Part shown: positions 10,706 to 21,250 of the stretch, piece by piece | Layout: every line of letters starts with the position of its first letter | Numbering within the stretch: the first letter of the stretch is position 1 | Source of the DNA: Cyanodermella asteris | Taxonomy: Eukaryota; Ascomycota; Lecanoromycetes; Ostropales; Stictidaceae | Assembly (NCBI GenBank): GCA_900618795.1 | Contig: UYJD01000007.1 | Location: forward strand, 549,997-613,996 | Direction: 5' to 3' | DNA: 64,000 bases | Made by a program: the position numbers and the translations under genes | The notes under the pieces: generated by a model | What the model was told of the DNA's origin: nothing | Database searches by the model: none | Seen by the model: only the letters and a program-made list of their open reading frames with translations

Positions 10706-11665
10706 ATGGGGCGGCCGGCCAAAGCCAAAGTGGACTCTGGGTGCAAGCTTTTGTCTTTTGAGGAACTTGCGGATTGGCAAAAGCTGGACGGGGAACTCAT
10801 TCGAAGTGGTCATCGAAAGCCCGCACCTTCGATCGAGCAGTGCTTTCGCAGTTGGTTCTATCTTCATAACGAAAGTGGTAGGTGACTATTGCAAGCTTGG
10901 GTTGATCCGCTCAAACCGGGGTGGCAATTCGGCGTCAAGGAAGTCAGCTCACCGAGTGCAGTCAACATCTTCTCACACCTCCTAGGTGCGATCCTTTTCG
11001 TCATACTCGCGGTTCTCCTTTACTCGTCTCTTGACTCAGTCTCTGCATCGCGATCGAACGGAGATATTCTGGCCATCGGCATCTTCATGACTGGCGTCGC
11101 TACCTGCTTCACTCTATCGGCGGCCTTCCACACCTTCGCATGTCATAGTCGACATGCATACGACACGGCACGGGCATTCGACTTCCAGGGCATTATTTTC
11201 CTTGTGCTCTGCACAACCGCACCACAGATCTACTACACTTTCAGAGGCGATACCAACCTGCAGCGAAACTACTGGGCCGTGATAACATTCTTGGGTCTAC
11301 TCGCTAGCATTGTGACTCTGAGTCCAACCTTCCAAAAGCCCAATCATCAAAGTGTGCGGGTTGGGGTATTCGCAGGACTGGGAATGTCAACGCTGGCGCC
11401 AATAGTGCACAGCTTGCTTGTCAACGGAGTTGCCGGTCAATCACAGAGATTTCCAATCTGGGCAATCGTAGTGACGCACTCTTTCAACCTCGCAGGTGCC
11501 ACTGTCTATGTCACGCGATTCCCAGAGCGCTATTGGTCAGGCACATTTGATATCTTCGGGGCTAGCCATCAGTTGATGCATTGTGCGATAATTGGGGCGG
11601 CATTGAGCTTGCTGATGGGTTCAATCGAGGCATTTCACCTCACACAAAGCAACACCAATTTCTGA
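10706..11665 (+). CDS. PAQR / hemolysin-III family seven-helix membrane protein (Izh/AdipoR-like)
   Basis: Two exons, 10706-10877 and 10962-11665, give 291 aa. The intron starts GTAGGT and ends GTGCAG. The N-terminal cytosolic lead LLSFEELADWQ...FYLHNES runs into NIFSHLLGA, the entry to helix 1 in this family. About seven hydrophobic segments follow. The metal-site pattern of AdipoR/Izh proteins is kept: SAAFH (His114), Asp131 seventeen residues later, and HQLMH near the C-terminus. Family members are zinc-dependent membrane hydrolases or receptors, studied in yeast as Izh proteins of zinc and sterol homeostasis. The ATG at 10706 (MGRPAKAK) is the first real ATG in frame. Confidence 0.88.
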
Positions 11666-12350
11666 CAAATGTCAGAGAACGAGAGAACACCAAAAGCTGA
11701 TACAAGCGGATGGTTTGGCCAATACAAATTATAGTCAGACGTCCGTGACTGCCGACAGCGGAGGTGTTGTCGTACCTCACCCAAGAGTACGAATCATGGT
11801 AGCTTTGGCGCTCCATAGCATGATGGAACAGGACCCATATAGATTCTGCTGCTCCGCCCCAGATTTGTAGCGGTTCTGAACTTGACCAATGCCAGTATGA
11901 CCATTGAGCTGTGATCGTAAGTGCTGGCCGCCGTTTGCCTCAGGCATCTTACAGCAGAGGAAGAAACCCTTAGCATAGTAGGGACAAATGGCATGATGCT
12001 CATTGTCTTCATTGCACTGATGATTCACCCTGCAAGAATGACAAGGATGTCCAGAAATTCCAGGATATGACGCATTCCGCCCAACCCCACTTGGCTGTAC
12101 AAAGCTAGGTCTCATTATTTTGTATCTCATGTGGCAACTCTGAACCGAGCAGCATGTGGCGGGGTCAAACGAGACACGCAGTAAATGGACGGTCTTCGGG
12201 CACAGAAGCCCCTCGAGGATACTCCTACTACATTCTCCCAAAGCTCTGATATCCATCGCACTTGTTGAACAGCGACCAGGAACAACGGACCCTTACTGCT
12301 GCTGCAATTTTCCGTGCACGGTATTTTCATCGCCAACGCACTCAGAGAGA
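11666..12350. other. Intergenic
   Basis: It is the 3' flank of the PAQR gene and the promoter of the monooxygenase gene. A Cys-rich 159-codon minus-strand frame (11777-12256) was considered and not accepted. Confidence 0.5.
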
Positions 12351-14137
12351 ATGGACGTCGACCCAAAATCTGGCTTCGACAGTCCGTATGCGTGCCCCAA
12401 ACTGGAGTTGCTGGACAGGTTCATCGATGAGCCGCGGTCACTCAAGGTGGCAGTTGTTGGCGCTGGGCTTGCCGGTATATCGGCTGGTGTCTTGCTCCCA
12501 GCTAAAGTGCCTGGCATTGAGCTGACCATATTTGAGAAGAACGCTGACATGGTGAGTGCTTTGATGGCGACAAGCTTCTGAGGCTAACGTGACTTGAGGG
12601 GGGCACCTGGTACGAGAATGTGTATCCGGGTGTCAGATGTGACGTTCCCGCCCACGTCTACCAATGCACTTTTGACCCGAATACGCAGTGGTCAGAGAAA
12701 TTTGCTCGGGGAAGAGAGATTTGTGAGTATTGGCAAAGTCTAGCCAGGAAATACAATCTATATGAGAAGACCAAGCTCCGCCACGAGGTCACCTGCGCTG
12801 AGTGGAACCCGAAAAAGCACGTTTGGACCGTCACTTCGAAGGACCTAGCAAAGGGCGAGCATTATGAAGACGAATTCGACTTCCTTCTGACTGCAATCGG
12901 TCGTTTCAATGCGTGGAAGATGCCGACCTACCCCGGCATGGACACGTATCAAGGCGTGTTACGACACGTGTCTAATTGGGATCCTTCGTTTGACCCGAAA
13001 GGAAAGCGAGTCGCTGTGATCGGAAACGGAGCAAGTGGTTTGCAGCTTGTTCCTACCTTGCAACAAATGTCTGCTCATATCGACCACTATGCACGCAGTG
13101 GGACTTGGGTGTCGCTGTCCTGGGCGGGTGACGAAAGAACTTTTGAGCCTCAACCATACTCAGACGCAGAACGTGGCTCGCTCAAAGACCCTGAGACCTA
13201 TGTCAGCTTCCGGAAGGAGCTTGAAGATAAATATTGGCGCCCAAGGGGCACTCTGTTCAGAGACTCGGATGCGTCCAACGAGGCTCGGAAGCTTTTCGCT
13301 GATGTGATGCGCAAACGGCTTGCGAAGAGACCTGAGCTCGCCGAGGATATCATTCCCGACTTTTCACCCGGTTGTCGCCGACTTACCCCTGCTCCAGGGT
13401 ATCTCGAATCCCTCTGTGAGAATAACGTCGAGTACATCAAGACACCTATCGCTCAGTTCACACGCACCGGTATAGAGACAACCGACGGCACACATCGAGA
13501 GGTCGAAGCTGTATTCTGCGCCACAGGCGCAAATACCAGTATGGCTCCCCCGTTTCCGATTCGCGCAAATGGTATCGACTTGAGCAGTGCATGGAAGCCT
13601 GGTGGTCTCTACGGATTTCCTTTCACCTATCTGGGAAACGCGAGTCCCAAGTTCCCCAATCTTCTTTTCATCTTCGGGCCCAATGCTGCAGGTGCAAGTG
13701 GGACCATTCCACATGGTATCGAGACGCAGATTACGTATTTTGCCAAGGTGTTGCGGAAAGTATCAACCGAAGGGATTCGAAGCATGGCGCCCTCCGAGAG
13801 CGCGACCAAAGAGTTTACCGAGTATGCAGATGCATTCTTCGCTACGACTGTTCTGAGTGAGGACTGTAGGAGTTGGTACAATGGGGGACGACCCGGGGCA
13901 CGAATCCATGGTCTATTCCCCGGGAGCGAGGGGCATCTGACTGCTGTGCGCAAATCTCCCAGGTGGGAAGATTGGGAATATGAGTATTTAGGAAACTCCC
14001 ACAACAGATTTCATTGGTTCTTGGGAAATGGACAAACAAGAAAAGAGGCCGATCCTCAAAACGACATCACGGAATATCTTCAGCAGGGCAAGGTTGACTT
14101 GCGAGAAGTCCATGAGAAATGGTGGACACTTCCGTAG
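12351..14137 (+). CDS. FAD-dependent Baeyer-Villiger-type monooxygenase
   Basis: Exons 12351-12551 and 12599-14137 give 579 aa. The 47-bp intron has GTGAGT, a GCTAAC branch site and TTGAG at its end. The FAD site VVGAGLAG lies at about 35-42. GGTWYENVYPG follows the splice junction and is typical of class B flavin monooxygenases. YQGVLRHVSNWD (about 184-195) resembles the Baeyer-Villiger fingerprint FxGxxxHxxxW with Tyr in place of Phe. The NADPH site is VAVIGNGASG (about 205-214). Such enzymes insert oxygen next to a ketone, giving esters or lactones, often in fungal secondary metabolism. The gene ends 146 bp from the convergent NTF2-like gene. The ATG at 12351 directly precedes the conserved N-terminus. 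Confidence 0.9.
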
Positions 14138-14283
14138 AAGCGAACGCATTGGTTGATTTGCTATTGACACAAATGATAATGAACGTTGTCGAGAAGACAG
14201 TAGTGATAGCACTCTCGGTCTTCCTCGTGTTGAAGACACTCTGGCACCGCTGCATGGACCAACTGAATTGCTCATGCAGGTGC

Positions 14284-14727
14284 TCATTCGGCCGTTTTGG
14301 TCGGCTCTTCCTTCTTCAAACGGGATTGAAAGTCATTCGCGTACGCAGTGTCCAAAAACTCCCAAATCTCCTGAACTTTATCGCCTGACTCGGTCATTTT
14401 CAGAACGAAGCTGTACTCGTTCGAATATTCCCCGACTGCAGTATCTGACCTGCTCCGAACATGCAAGTGCACCTTTCTTTCTTGTACGTCCACAAACATC
14501 TCTTTTTGATCCATGCTTGTTGTGAAATTACGGTAACGTGGCAACACTTCGGAGAAAAATTTTCGATACTCGTCGTTATTGCGGGATGGCTGCTTTCTCG
14601 ATGCCGGTAGACTGTGCTGAATACAATCAAGGCTGCGGTACTCCATGATAGAATCAATTGTCCAACCTTGATAAGACGCAATCAGAGCCTGAGCGGTCTC
14701 AAGCAGTTTTTCGCGGGAAGGTGCCAT
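14284..14727 (-). CDS. NTF2-like / SnoaL-like small protein
   Basis: A single-exon frame of 147 aa from the ATG at 14727 (MAPSREKLLETAQ); an upstream in-frame ATG at 14763 would add 12 residues. The helix-then-sheet pattern (LIASYQGWTIDSIMEYRSLDCIQ, later VHLHVRSRSDT and YSFVLKMTESGDKVQEIWEFLD) is that of the NTF2/SnoaL cone fold. Fungal members of this size often sit in secondary-metabolite loci as cyclases or dehydratases, or have no known role. It is convergent with the flavin monooxygenase. The tail (KKEEPTKTAE) is charged and probably disordered. No catalytic residues can be assigned. Confidence 0.65.
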   Translation of the reverse strand: MAPSREKLLETAQALIASYQGWTIDSIMEYRSLDCIQHSLPASRKQPSRNNDEYRKFFSEVLPRYRNFTTSMDQKEMFVDVQERKVHLHVRSRSDTAVGEYSNEYSFVLKMTESGDKVQEIWEFLDTAYANDFQSRLKKEEPTKTAE

Positions 14728-15177
14728 GAGTAAGATGATTTTCCTCTCGGCGGCGAAAGGCAAGTCGCGGTCGAATATGTGGACAGATTGGTATGTGCGA
14801 TGGTGAAGACGGGCCTGAGGAGATAGTGTTGAAAAGAAAGTCTGGGTCCCTAATTAATGCACCTGGCGATTTCGAACGTACCCCGCACTGGAAGTCTCCG
14901 GGCCCAGGCGAAAGGCCGGATTATTGAGACAGGGAAAGGTTCAAGCAAAGTGTTGGGCATATCCGCATGGCTAGGCAAAGAACAAAATAGCGAACCTTGT
15001 CCGAGGAATCTGTTGGCATGACTCAGGCTAAGCCAGCTCACTCCACAAACATGCTCTGAACGTATTTAAGCTCGGTAGACACGCAGTCACTTGATACCGT
15101 CCCTGAACTACAGGACGTTGTGTAGCTGAACGATCTGAACGGCGCAAAGTCTCGTTCATCTTGCTTTTTCTCTGTTT
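14728..15177. other. Intergenic, promoter of the NTF2-like gene
   Basis: No coding sequence is seen. It contains the 5' region of the minus-strand NTF2-like gene. Confidence 0.5.
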
Positions 15178-15741
15178 TTGCGATGTCTGAGCTTTCGGAT
15201 GCCTATCAGGGGCTTTGATCTGTTGCCGTCTTTTTCTTCGGTATGTGTTGAAGGCCTATTTTACCATATCACCAACCCTTGGGACGACGACCTAAAATTG
15301 AATGTGACACTCAATCCCGAGCCTCAGAACTGGCAAGTAGGACGACCAGACGCCGTGAAGCTGTTCGTTCCACCATGGGCAGACGACAACCAAGACGGCT
15401 GCCCGTTGGGCGTTGCACCATCGAGCGACCTGAAGCGATTAGCCAACAAGACGACTGGCTTTTATGCATTCGGTCACGGAGACGCCCCGTACGATATGTT
15501 CAAAGCAATTTTTGAGCTCTAGGCAGCACAATTTGCGCGCTCTGGAAACCGAAATCCACTTGCCCAGCTCGGCTATCTCACTGCAATGCCCGTTCTGCTT
15601 TGTACCGCCCCTAGCTTCGAGGTTGATACTCAAACTGTACCGGACGTGGCCTCGGTATTACGTATACACAAGACGATCACTGAGCGGATCAAGGCCGCTG
15701 GTGGTGATATGAGGATATCACAGTCGATAACATTGCAGTAG
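15178..15741 (+). pseudogene. Decayed gene of unknown family
   Basis: One frame carries protein-like sequence (ITNPWDDDLKLNV, GRPDAVKLFVPPWADD, GFYAFGHGDAPYDMFKAIFEL), meets TAG at 15520-15522, then continues in the same frame with equally protein-like sequence (FARSGNRNPLAQLGYL, VPDVASVLRIHKTITERIKAAGGD) to a second TAG at 15739-15741. This suggests a once longer gene broken by a premature stop. A short MSELSDAYQGL start in another frame just upstream (about 15183) could be its original first exon. I do not recognise the family. It could also be a real gene with a splice pattern I have not found, or a sequencing error at the stop. Confidence 0.4.
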
Positions 15742-16102
15742 AGCAGCGAATGTTTGGTCAGCCGAACCTTCGAGGCGAGCTTTATATTGGCAGATGTCCG
15801 CGATTGGGTCACATGCAAAAACCAGAATCCAGGTCTAGAAGGTACTCGGCGATTGGAGGTCAGGATAGTCTGTAGGGCGTCCATGCTACCAGAAAGTTTG
15901 CAGAGACCATTCGAGCAGGGTGCAACAGAGGTGGTCAATGCGCAGAACGGTTCAGAGAGATGGCTGCACAATACCATGAGTCTTGAGACTGCAGTACAGT
16001 TGATGCTGAGTATAGAGCTTGCGGGCAGCTATACTGAAGGTTGGCAAGCCTGTAGAAGACTTAGCCTTGTCGTACGACCAGAGCCGGCCTCCCAAAAACT
16101 GG
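15742..16102. other. Probable continuation of decayed sequence
   Basis: Open stretches in different frames (for example 15754-16102 and a short one around 16019-16200) look partly protein-like, but they join into nothing I can name. It may be the remains of the gene upstream. Confidence 0.3.
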
Positions 16103-17263
16103 TCAATAAACAGGGGCGAGCTGAACGTCCGGGAGATCCGAACTCGGCTGTTCCAGCAATATCGGTTTTTCCCTTCTGAAAACAGAATTCAACCATTCTG
16201 CTGTGAGCCTCCACCCCACTTCTTGGTTCCTCCTGCTGTCAACAGACCCACAAAAGGCCGCAAGTTGATCCGCCGTCAAGCTTTGCCTTTTCTCCAAAGC
16301 ATCCACCACAATTGGAGCATCGGTGAAGCTCAGGTGCACTGTGTTCTTCACATTTGCCTGTGCCTTCCAGCCTCTTAGATTCTGCTTGAAAAACGGTGGC
16401 CATGATGATAGCACCTTCTCCTCACCGAGCATGACAAACGGCTTTGTGATTGTAAGGTTTCGCACAAATCCGAGAAAGTTCCCGTCAATATTCATTCCAG
16501 CGCAGATGCGGCTATCCTTGGCGAGTGCGCCGGCAGACGAAGTTCCGCCCAGAGAGTGGCCATACATCGCAGCCTTCAGAGGCTTTTGATGACCGGCGAA
16601 GCCTGGAAGGCGCCCTGATTCCACGGCTTCGAGGACAGAAATGGCGTCTGCGATTCGGATCGGCTGCAGGAAATCACCGTATACGAGATCTGAATAAGTG
16701 CTATTACCGCTGTACGCAGCGTCGGTCGAGACATTGGTAGGTGCAACAGTGCCGTCGGGAAATTCAACAGCAACGGCGTCGTATGTGTGATCAATGGCAA
16801 TAACGGTGTATCCAGAGCTGGCCACTGCTTGTAGAGAGGAAGCGTATATGTAGCGGCTGCCCTGTAGTCCGTGAGAGAACAGAGCGATGGGTGCTGGGGA
16901 CGAAGCCTGGCTACTGTTGACAGGTCTTGTGCAGTTGATGAGCTGAAAGTTCGCTAATTCCGTTGCACTGACCAGGGGACCGGCGATGTATTTCGAAAAA
17001 GCCTGCGCAATAGAATCAGGTATATAGGAAATATTGGCCTGAAATTCCGCTGGGCAAGCCAATATGTCAAGCTGAGGTTGATAGACGGTGACCATTAAGC
17101 GACGAAGTTGAGGCGATGGCGCGAGAGGATCATTGCGGTTGGTGCGAACTTCATGGTGGCTGATAGACACCGGATATGGCCCCAGCTGAGCTTGAACAGT
17201 GAACTTGTCTGCCAAGGTAAGCTGTGAGAGGCAGAAATAGCAGACTAGTCGATCAAGGCGCAT
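16103..17263 (-). CDS. Secreted PAF-acetylhydrolase-like lipase (alpha/beta hydrolase)
   Basis: A single-exon protein of 386 aa from the ATG at 17263. The N-terminus (MRLDRLVCYFCLSQLTLA) is a likely signal peptide, which is why I chose this start over the longer frame from 17506. The nucleophile elbow is YGHSLGG (Ser237), preceded by the oxyanion stretch FSHGLQGSR. Asp260 (MNIDGNF) and His310 (NTVHLSFTD) complete the expected triad. The layout matches PAF-acetylhydrolase isoform II-like proteins, which cleave short or oxidised acyl chains from phospholipids. Several N-x-S/T sites fit secretion. The substrate in this fungus is unknown. Confidence 0.85.
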   Translation of the reverse strand: MRLDRLVCYFCLSQLTLADKFTVQAQLGPYPVSISHHEVRTNRNDPLAPSPQLRRLMVTVYQPQLDILACPAEFQANISYIPDSIAQAFSKYIAGPLVSATELANFQLINCTRPVNSSQASSPAPIALFSHGLQGSRYIYASSLQAVASSGYTVIAIDHTYDAVAVEFPDGTVAPTNVSTDAAYSGNSTYSDLVYGDFLQPIRIADAISVLEAVESGRLPGFAGHQKPLKAAMYGHSLGGTSSAGALAKDSRICAGMNIDGNFLGFVRNLTITKPFVMLGEEKVLSSWPPFFKQNLRGWKAQANVKNTVHLSFTDAPIVVDALEKRQSLTADQLAAFCGSVDSRRNQEVGWRLTAEWLNSVFRREKPILLEQPSSDLPDVQLAPVY

Positions 17264-18804
17264 CTTGAAAATAAAAAGGTGAAGGCAGTAATCAATGTGC
17301 CAGTGGTTGATAGGGACCGCGACGTCGCTCTTATATGAGGTGAACGGATCAAGGCTGCCATATGCTACAGTACCATGAGCCAGCACGAGTGGTCTCGGTC
17401 GGACCTCCTGATAGGCTGAGGCTCCTCTGGCGGATGCTTGTCGGAACGAGACCAGTCTGCAGAAGGATGCAGATGTGTAAGCCACAGCCGCATCTTCTCC
17501 GGACACGAGGTTCGGTGATCCAATTACGAAGGCCTGACCGCGGACGTATGCGGACTTGGCAAGAATGTCTTCAAACTATACCGTTCAAACGTTTTGAGAC
17601 AAAGACTCTGGAAGGTCCACCCAGCATGCTCCAGAGAGATTAAAGAAGCTCAATATCTAGACTGGGTCGAGCTTTCTGACCGCCGGGTGTCAACCCAGGG
17701 AGGATATGAAGGATGATATGAAACATGGCAGAGTAATGTCCCTCAGAAGGGGCCCTGCTTTGGTGCCTAGATGGCTCAGTGATTGGACGAGGTACGAGAG
17801 GGTTAAAAGTCTTGTGTCAAGGTAAGCTTACCGATGGGAAGTCCGTGCATTAGGCGAGCCGGCTATCTCGGGACAAAAGAGGTTGCTGTCGTTTCTCAAG
17901 TCACATGATCTCTATCTATATTCGTTGTCCAGTCAACCGCGAGGCATTGATCCAAGACTCCTTACGCTACGAAACGCTTCATTGAATCGCTACAACACAG
18001 AATGATATGGTGAGCTTCTTCGGCCAATTGCTGCCGATGATCTCGATTGTTCGCCTGATCGTCAGTGTCGTTGGCTCGGTAATCTTGGCTCGGCATGCCA
18101 CACCGAGGGCAATTGTTTCCCTGTCAGTCTCTGTGATTTCTGAAAGACATTGGTGTCTGATTTTCTGTACTCGAGCTTCACGATCACCCATAGATGATGG
18201 AACCAAGCTTTACAGAGCTCGCCTCAAAGCCTCTCGTGGTATCAGATCTGCTGAGGCTTACAAGACGATCATTTGCCCTATGTTGTCTTGAGAAGAAGCT
18301 GGCTTGAGATGCAGCTAGGACAAGCTTATGCAAGCATGCGTCCAAGGCTACAATAAGTCAATTATTGAGTTTGCGTGCGAAGCTAACCGCTAACCGTGAC
18401 TTTGTTCTCTGCAGTTTCGGAAACCGCAACTATTGCCCCGTCACAGGCACAGCCTTGCATTGGCCCCTAACACGCTTCATTCTGCGACAGGAGGAGCGAA
18501 ATCTACAACAGATGCTCTCGGACGGCGATACGTGGTATGTCTCGTGAAATGCGTGGCTGAAAATGGCGTGCTGCTCGCGAGAATTGCCATTTCAGGGCAC
18601 TATGGTGCGACGTAAAAGGCGGACGATTGCTCACAATGACACGGCCTTGCTTTTGTTGACTCCGGAGATTGGATTCCCTTGAATCTAATCACTTCGCACC
18701 CATATCTCGAGCCTCGCGATGGATTCAGAAGCACGTCCTATTGCAAGAACATTCTCAGCACTGCCAAAGCTGCGAAACAAGGCCAAGTGGATACACAAGC
18801 CACG
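17264..18804. other. Intergenic, no gene seen
   Basis: 1.5 kb with only short domain-less frames. The stretch near 17768 looks briefly like a tRNA D-arm but does not fold into a tRNA by eye. Confidence 0.5.
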
Positions 18805-19568
18805 ATGCCTTCTCGCCAGTTTACACTGACCGCTACGGACCAAATGACGCCTGAGAAGCCAACGCCGATCTTCTTCTTCATCTTCAATGTCGATGATGCC
18901 GAACGCGCTGTAGGAATCGCGCAGAGGGCCCTGGACCGCACTCTCGAGCAACTTCCGTTTCTGACTGGCAAGATGTCTATGGACACCGAAGATTGATACA
19001 AAGCCAAGCTCAAGTGACCAAATGAATACGAACTCATCGTTTTCGAGGAAATTGGCCGCGAAAACCTCCCAAGCTATGATGAATTCCACGCTTGTAAGAG
19101 CGCATAACGTGTTTCGTTGGTGAAAAAGAAACTAACGAGCGCCGCGGTTTGGCAATCTGTCATTCGGTCTCATGCCCCCACCGCGGCTGCCTTTCGATCC
19201 CACCAATGCTGATTTCTTCGGCCTCGAAGTCGACTTCCGTTCTGAGCGCATCCAGTGCCTCAAAGCGATCCTCCAGGTCATTGGCATGATGATGGATGAG
19301 CTCGCTCGTCTGACACCGTGGAAAGTAGCTGGTCTACTGGCGCATCAGAAGAGTGCCTTGCATACCCTGGGCTCCGATGATCACAAGGCACGGGCCTACA
19401 GCAACGAATGACGAAACATCGTTCCTGCCCATCAATTGGGAAACCTATGACTGGATGCATGATTTTTGGGTCGGGACTGGGAAGACCTCAAGCAGCGACA
19501 CCCTGGGGACCGAGTGCGCCGGCTGGGCTATGTATCATGCTTCCCTAGCATCAGGATTCGATTGCTAG
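18805..19568 (+). pseudogene. Decayed acyltransferase-like gene (fungal transferase/BAHD-type)
   Basis: From the ATG at 18805 the frame reads FTLTATDQMTPEK, FFFIFNVDDAERAVG and LEQLPFLTGKM, like the N-terminus of fungal O-acyltransferases related to trichothecene 3-O-acetyltransferase. It meets two in-frame TGA codons (18994-18996 and 19015-19017), with protein-like sequence continuing after them (PNEYELIVFEEIGRENL). Further pieces follow in other frames (RLPFDPTNADFFGLEVDF from about 19180; INWETYDWMHDFWVG near 19434). No HxxxD active-site motif was found. The stops and frame changes argue for a pseudogene. The family call is tentative. Confidence 0.4.
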
Positions 19569-20097
19569 TGAGGAGCTTCGAGATCGTTTCGCGGTACAGC
19601 TGACGGCGAAATTCGAGGTGACAGGTATGATCTTTGAGAATCTATTACTCAGGCTGGCCTCGCGAGGAGAGGGTGAAGCCAGGATTACACGAGCTCACGC
19701 TTCTGGCGGTGGACGTTGTCAATTCTGCACCCTACAATAGAAGTTGAGGCTTGTCCAAAGCATATCGGCGCATAGGGTCGTTCATGGTAAACCAAGACAA
19801 TAAATTTTATCAGGCTAGTCATGCCAATCAGAGCACCCCTTGTTTGACACCGCATCTGTCAGCTGCTCAAGTTGTCGACCATTTTGAGACCATGAATACA
19901 TGAAAAGTGTTTTGATTGCTGAAATATGTTCTATGCTTCAAATCTGCGCTAACAATGCGACACAATCGGCGTCTTCTAGTGGAACTGGGAGTAACAGCAA
20001 CTCAAATCTGGACCACATCGCTCGCATGCAAAGTATTATTGGAAGACCCTCAGGATGAAACTGGGAAGACTGCTCGAGGCATGGCCTTGTCTTCCGC
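19569..20097. other. Intergenic, no gene seen
   Basis: No recognisable domain. It is A/T-richer than its surroundings near 19790-19920 and may include remains of the preceding pseudogene. Confidence 0.45.
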
Positions 20098-21250
20098 TCA
20101 TCCGACTGTCGGCGAAGTGTTGACGTCGATCTTGACCCCGAACTGTTTTTCGGCATTTCCGTAGCTATACTGAACCGCTGCGCTTGCATATTTTCTCATC
20201 TCCTTCTCATAGGCCGCGGTCACCCCGTCAGCACGGCCTGCCGATTCGGCAAGCAACTTGCCCAAGACTGCCGAGTCTTGAACTGCAGTGTTCGCGCCAA
20301 TTCCGCCAGCAGGTGTCATGGAGTGTGCAGCATCGCCAATGACCGTCACACGCGGCTCGTTGGGCCAGTCCGGAACACCAGTGGGAGCCGAGCAGGTGAT
20401 CCTCCAGAAGGCTGCGTCCGACTCGATCATGTTGTCGAACAGCGGCTTCAACCGCGGATGCCATTTCGTGGTCAGGGATTTGGCCAAGTCGGCCGCCTGC
20501 TTGCCAACGATGGAGAAGTCGTTGTTTGGCGGGATTATAACGCCAGGGGTGCCGCCCATTGTCCAACCGAAGTTGATGCTAGGGTCGTCCATGTCGCCTG
20601 AACGGACGTTCGTGATTATGAAGACTTTCCCGTCGGGGTTCGAGTCGTCGACGACGCGGAAGACGCCTTCGCCGAGATCTTTGAACGCCGTGGTTGGAGC
20701 CTGGCCGTGGATACCGCGAGCACCGGTGTCGTAGGTCTTGATCTTGCCTCCTGACACCTGCTTCGCGACCTTCGAGTAGATACCGTTACCCAGTTACATG
20801 ATGCGAGAACCGAACGTACGGCTCGCAACCTTCCATAAACACTGCCCTCATATCGCCCCTGGAAATGCCAACAGTCTTCCCTTCTCGCGATCGCAATGTC
20901 TGTGCGAGGGTGCGTGGTTGCTCAGGCTACTGAGGCTGCTGTGTCGGAGCTGGATCCCCTTCCGAAATCTCCTCGCCTGTCAAGGCATCGATGGCCGCGA
21001 AGCCCTTGCCACCGGTCTTGCCGCATGCATCCCAGAATCTGGCAAAGCCCTCCGGACCGAGGACCTCTTCAATCGCGTCGAGGCCTTCAGCTGACAACCG
21101 AAGTCTGTAGCCCTGGGTGCGGAAAGAGAGAGAAGCGTCTCGCTCGAAAACCACAAACGGGATAGATGAACGTAAGAGAGAACGGGCTAGCAGTAGAGCG
21201 GCGAGGCCTCCGCCCGCAATGAGAATGGGTTTTTGCACTTGTGATGCCAT
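20098..21250 (-). pseudogene. Decayed FAD-dependent monooxygenase (salicylate/urate hydroxylase type)
   Basis: The N-terminal frame starts MASQVQKPILIAGGGLAALLLA (FAD GxGxxG site) at 21250. It meets an in-frame TAG at 20925-20929 after TQQPQ, then continues in the same frame with family-like sequence (TLRSREGKTVGISRGDMRAVF, then YVRFSHHVTG). At about 20787-20793 the frame shifts, and a block that should carry the DG motif is missing: VTG runs straight into GIYSKVAKQVSGG in another frame. The C-terminal part (20098 to about 20780) is well kept, with the GD motif VIGDAAHSMTPAGGIGAN. One stop plus one small out-of-frame deletion make a single functional protein unlikely, unless the assembly is wrong. 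Relatives hydroxylate or decarboxylate aromatic rings. Confidence 0.7.

Noticed and set aside
11777-12256. 159-codon Cys/His-rich minus-strand frame
   Set aside because: It has no domain or signal peptide, irregular Cys spacing, and overlaps the promoter side of the flavin monooxygenase gene. Chance is more likely.
17762-17820. tRNA-like start (GCCTAGATGGCTCAGTGATT)
   Set aside because: It resembles a D-arm, but no matching acceptor stem, anticodon arm or TTCGA loop follows.
20098-21250. A functional two-intron version of the flavin monooxygenase
   Set aside because: No splice pair restores the missing DG-motif block, and the first TAG lies inside family-like sequence in one frame.
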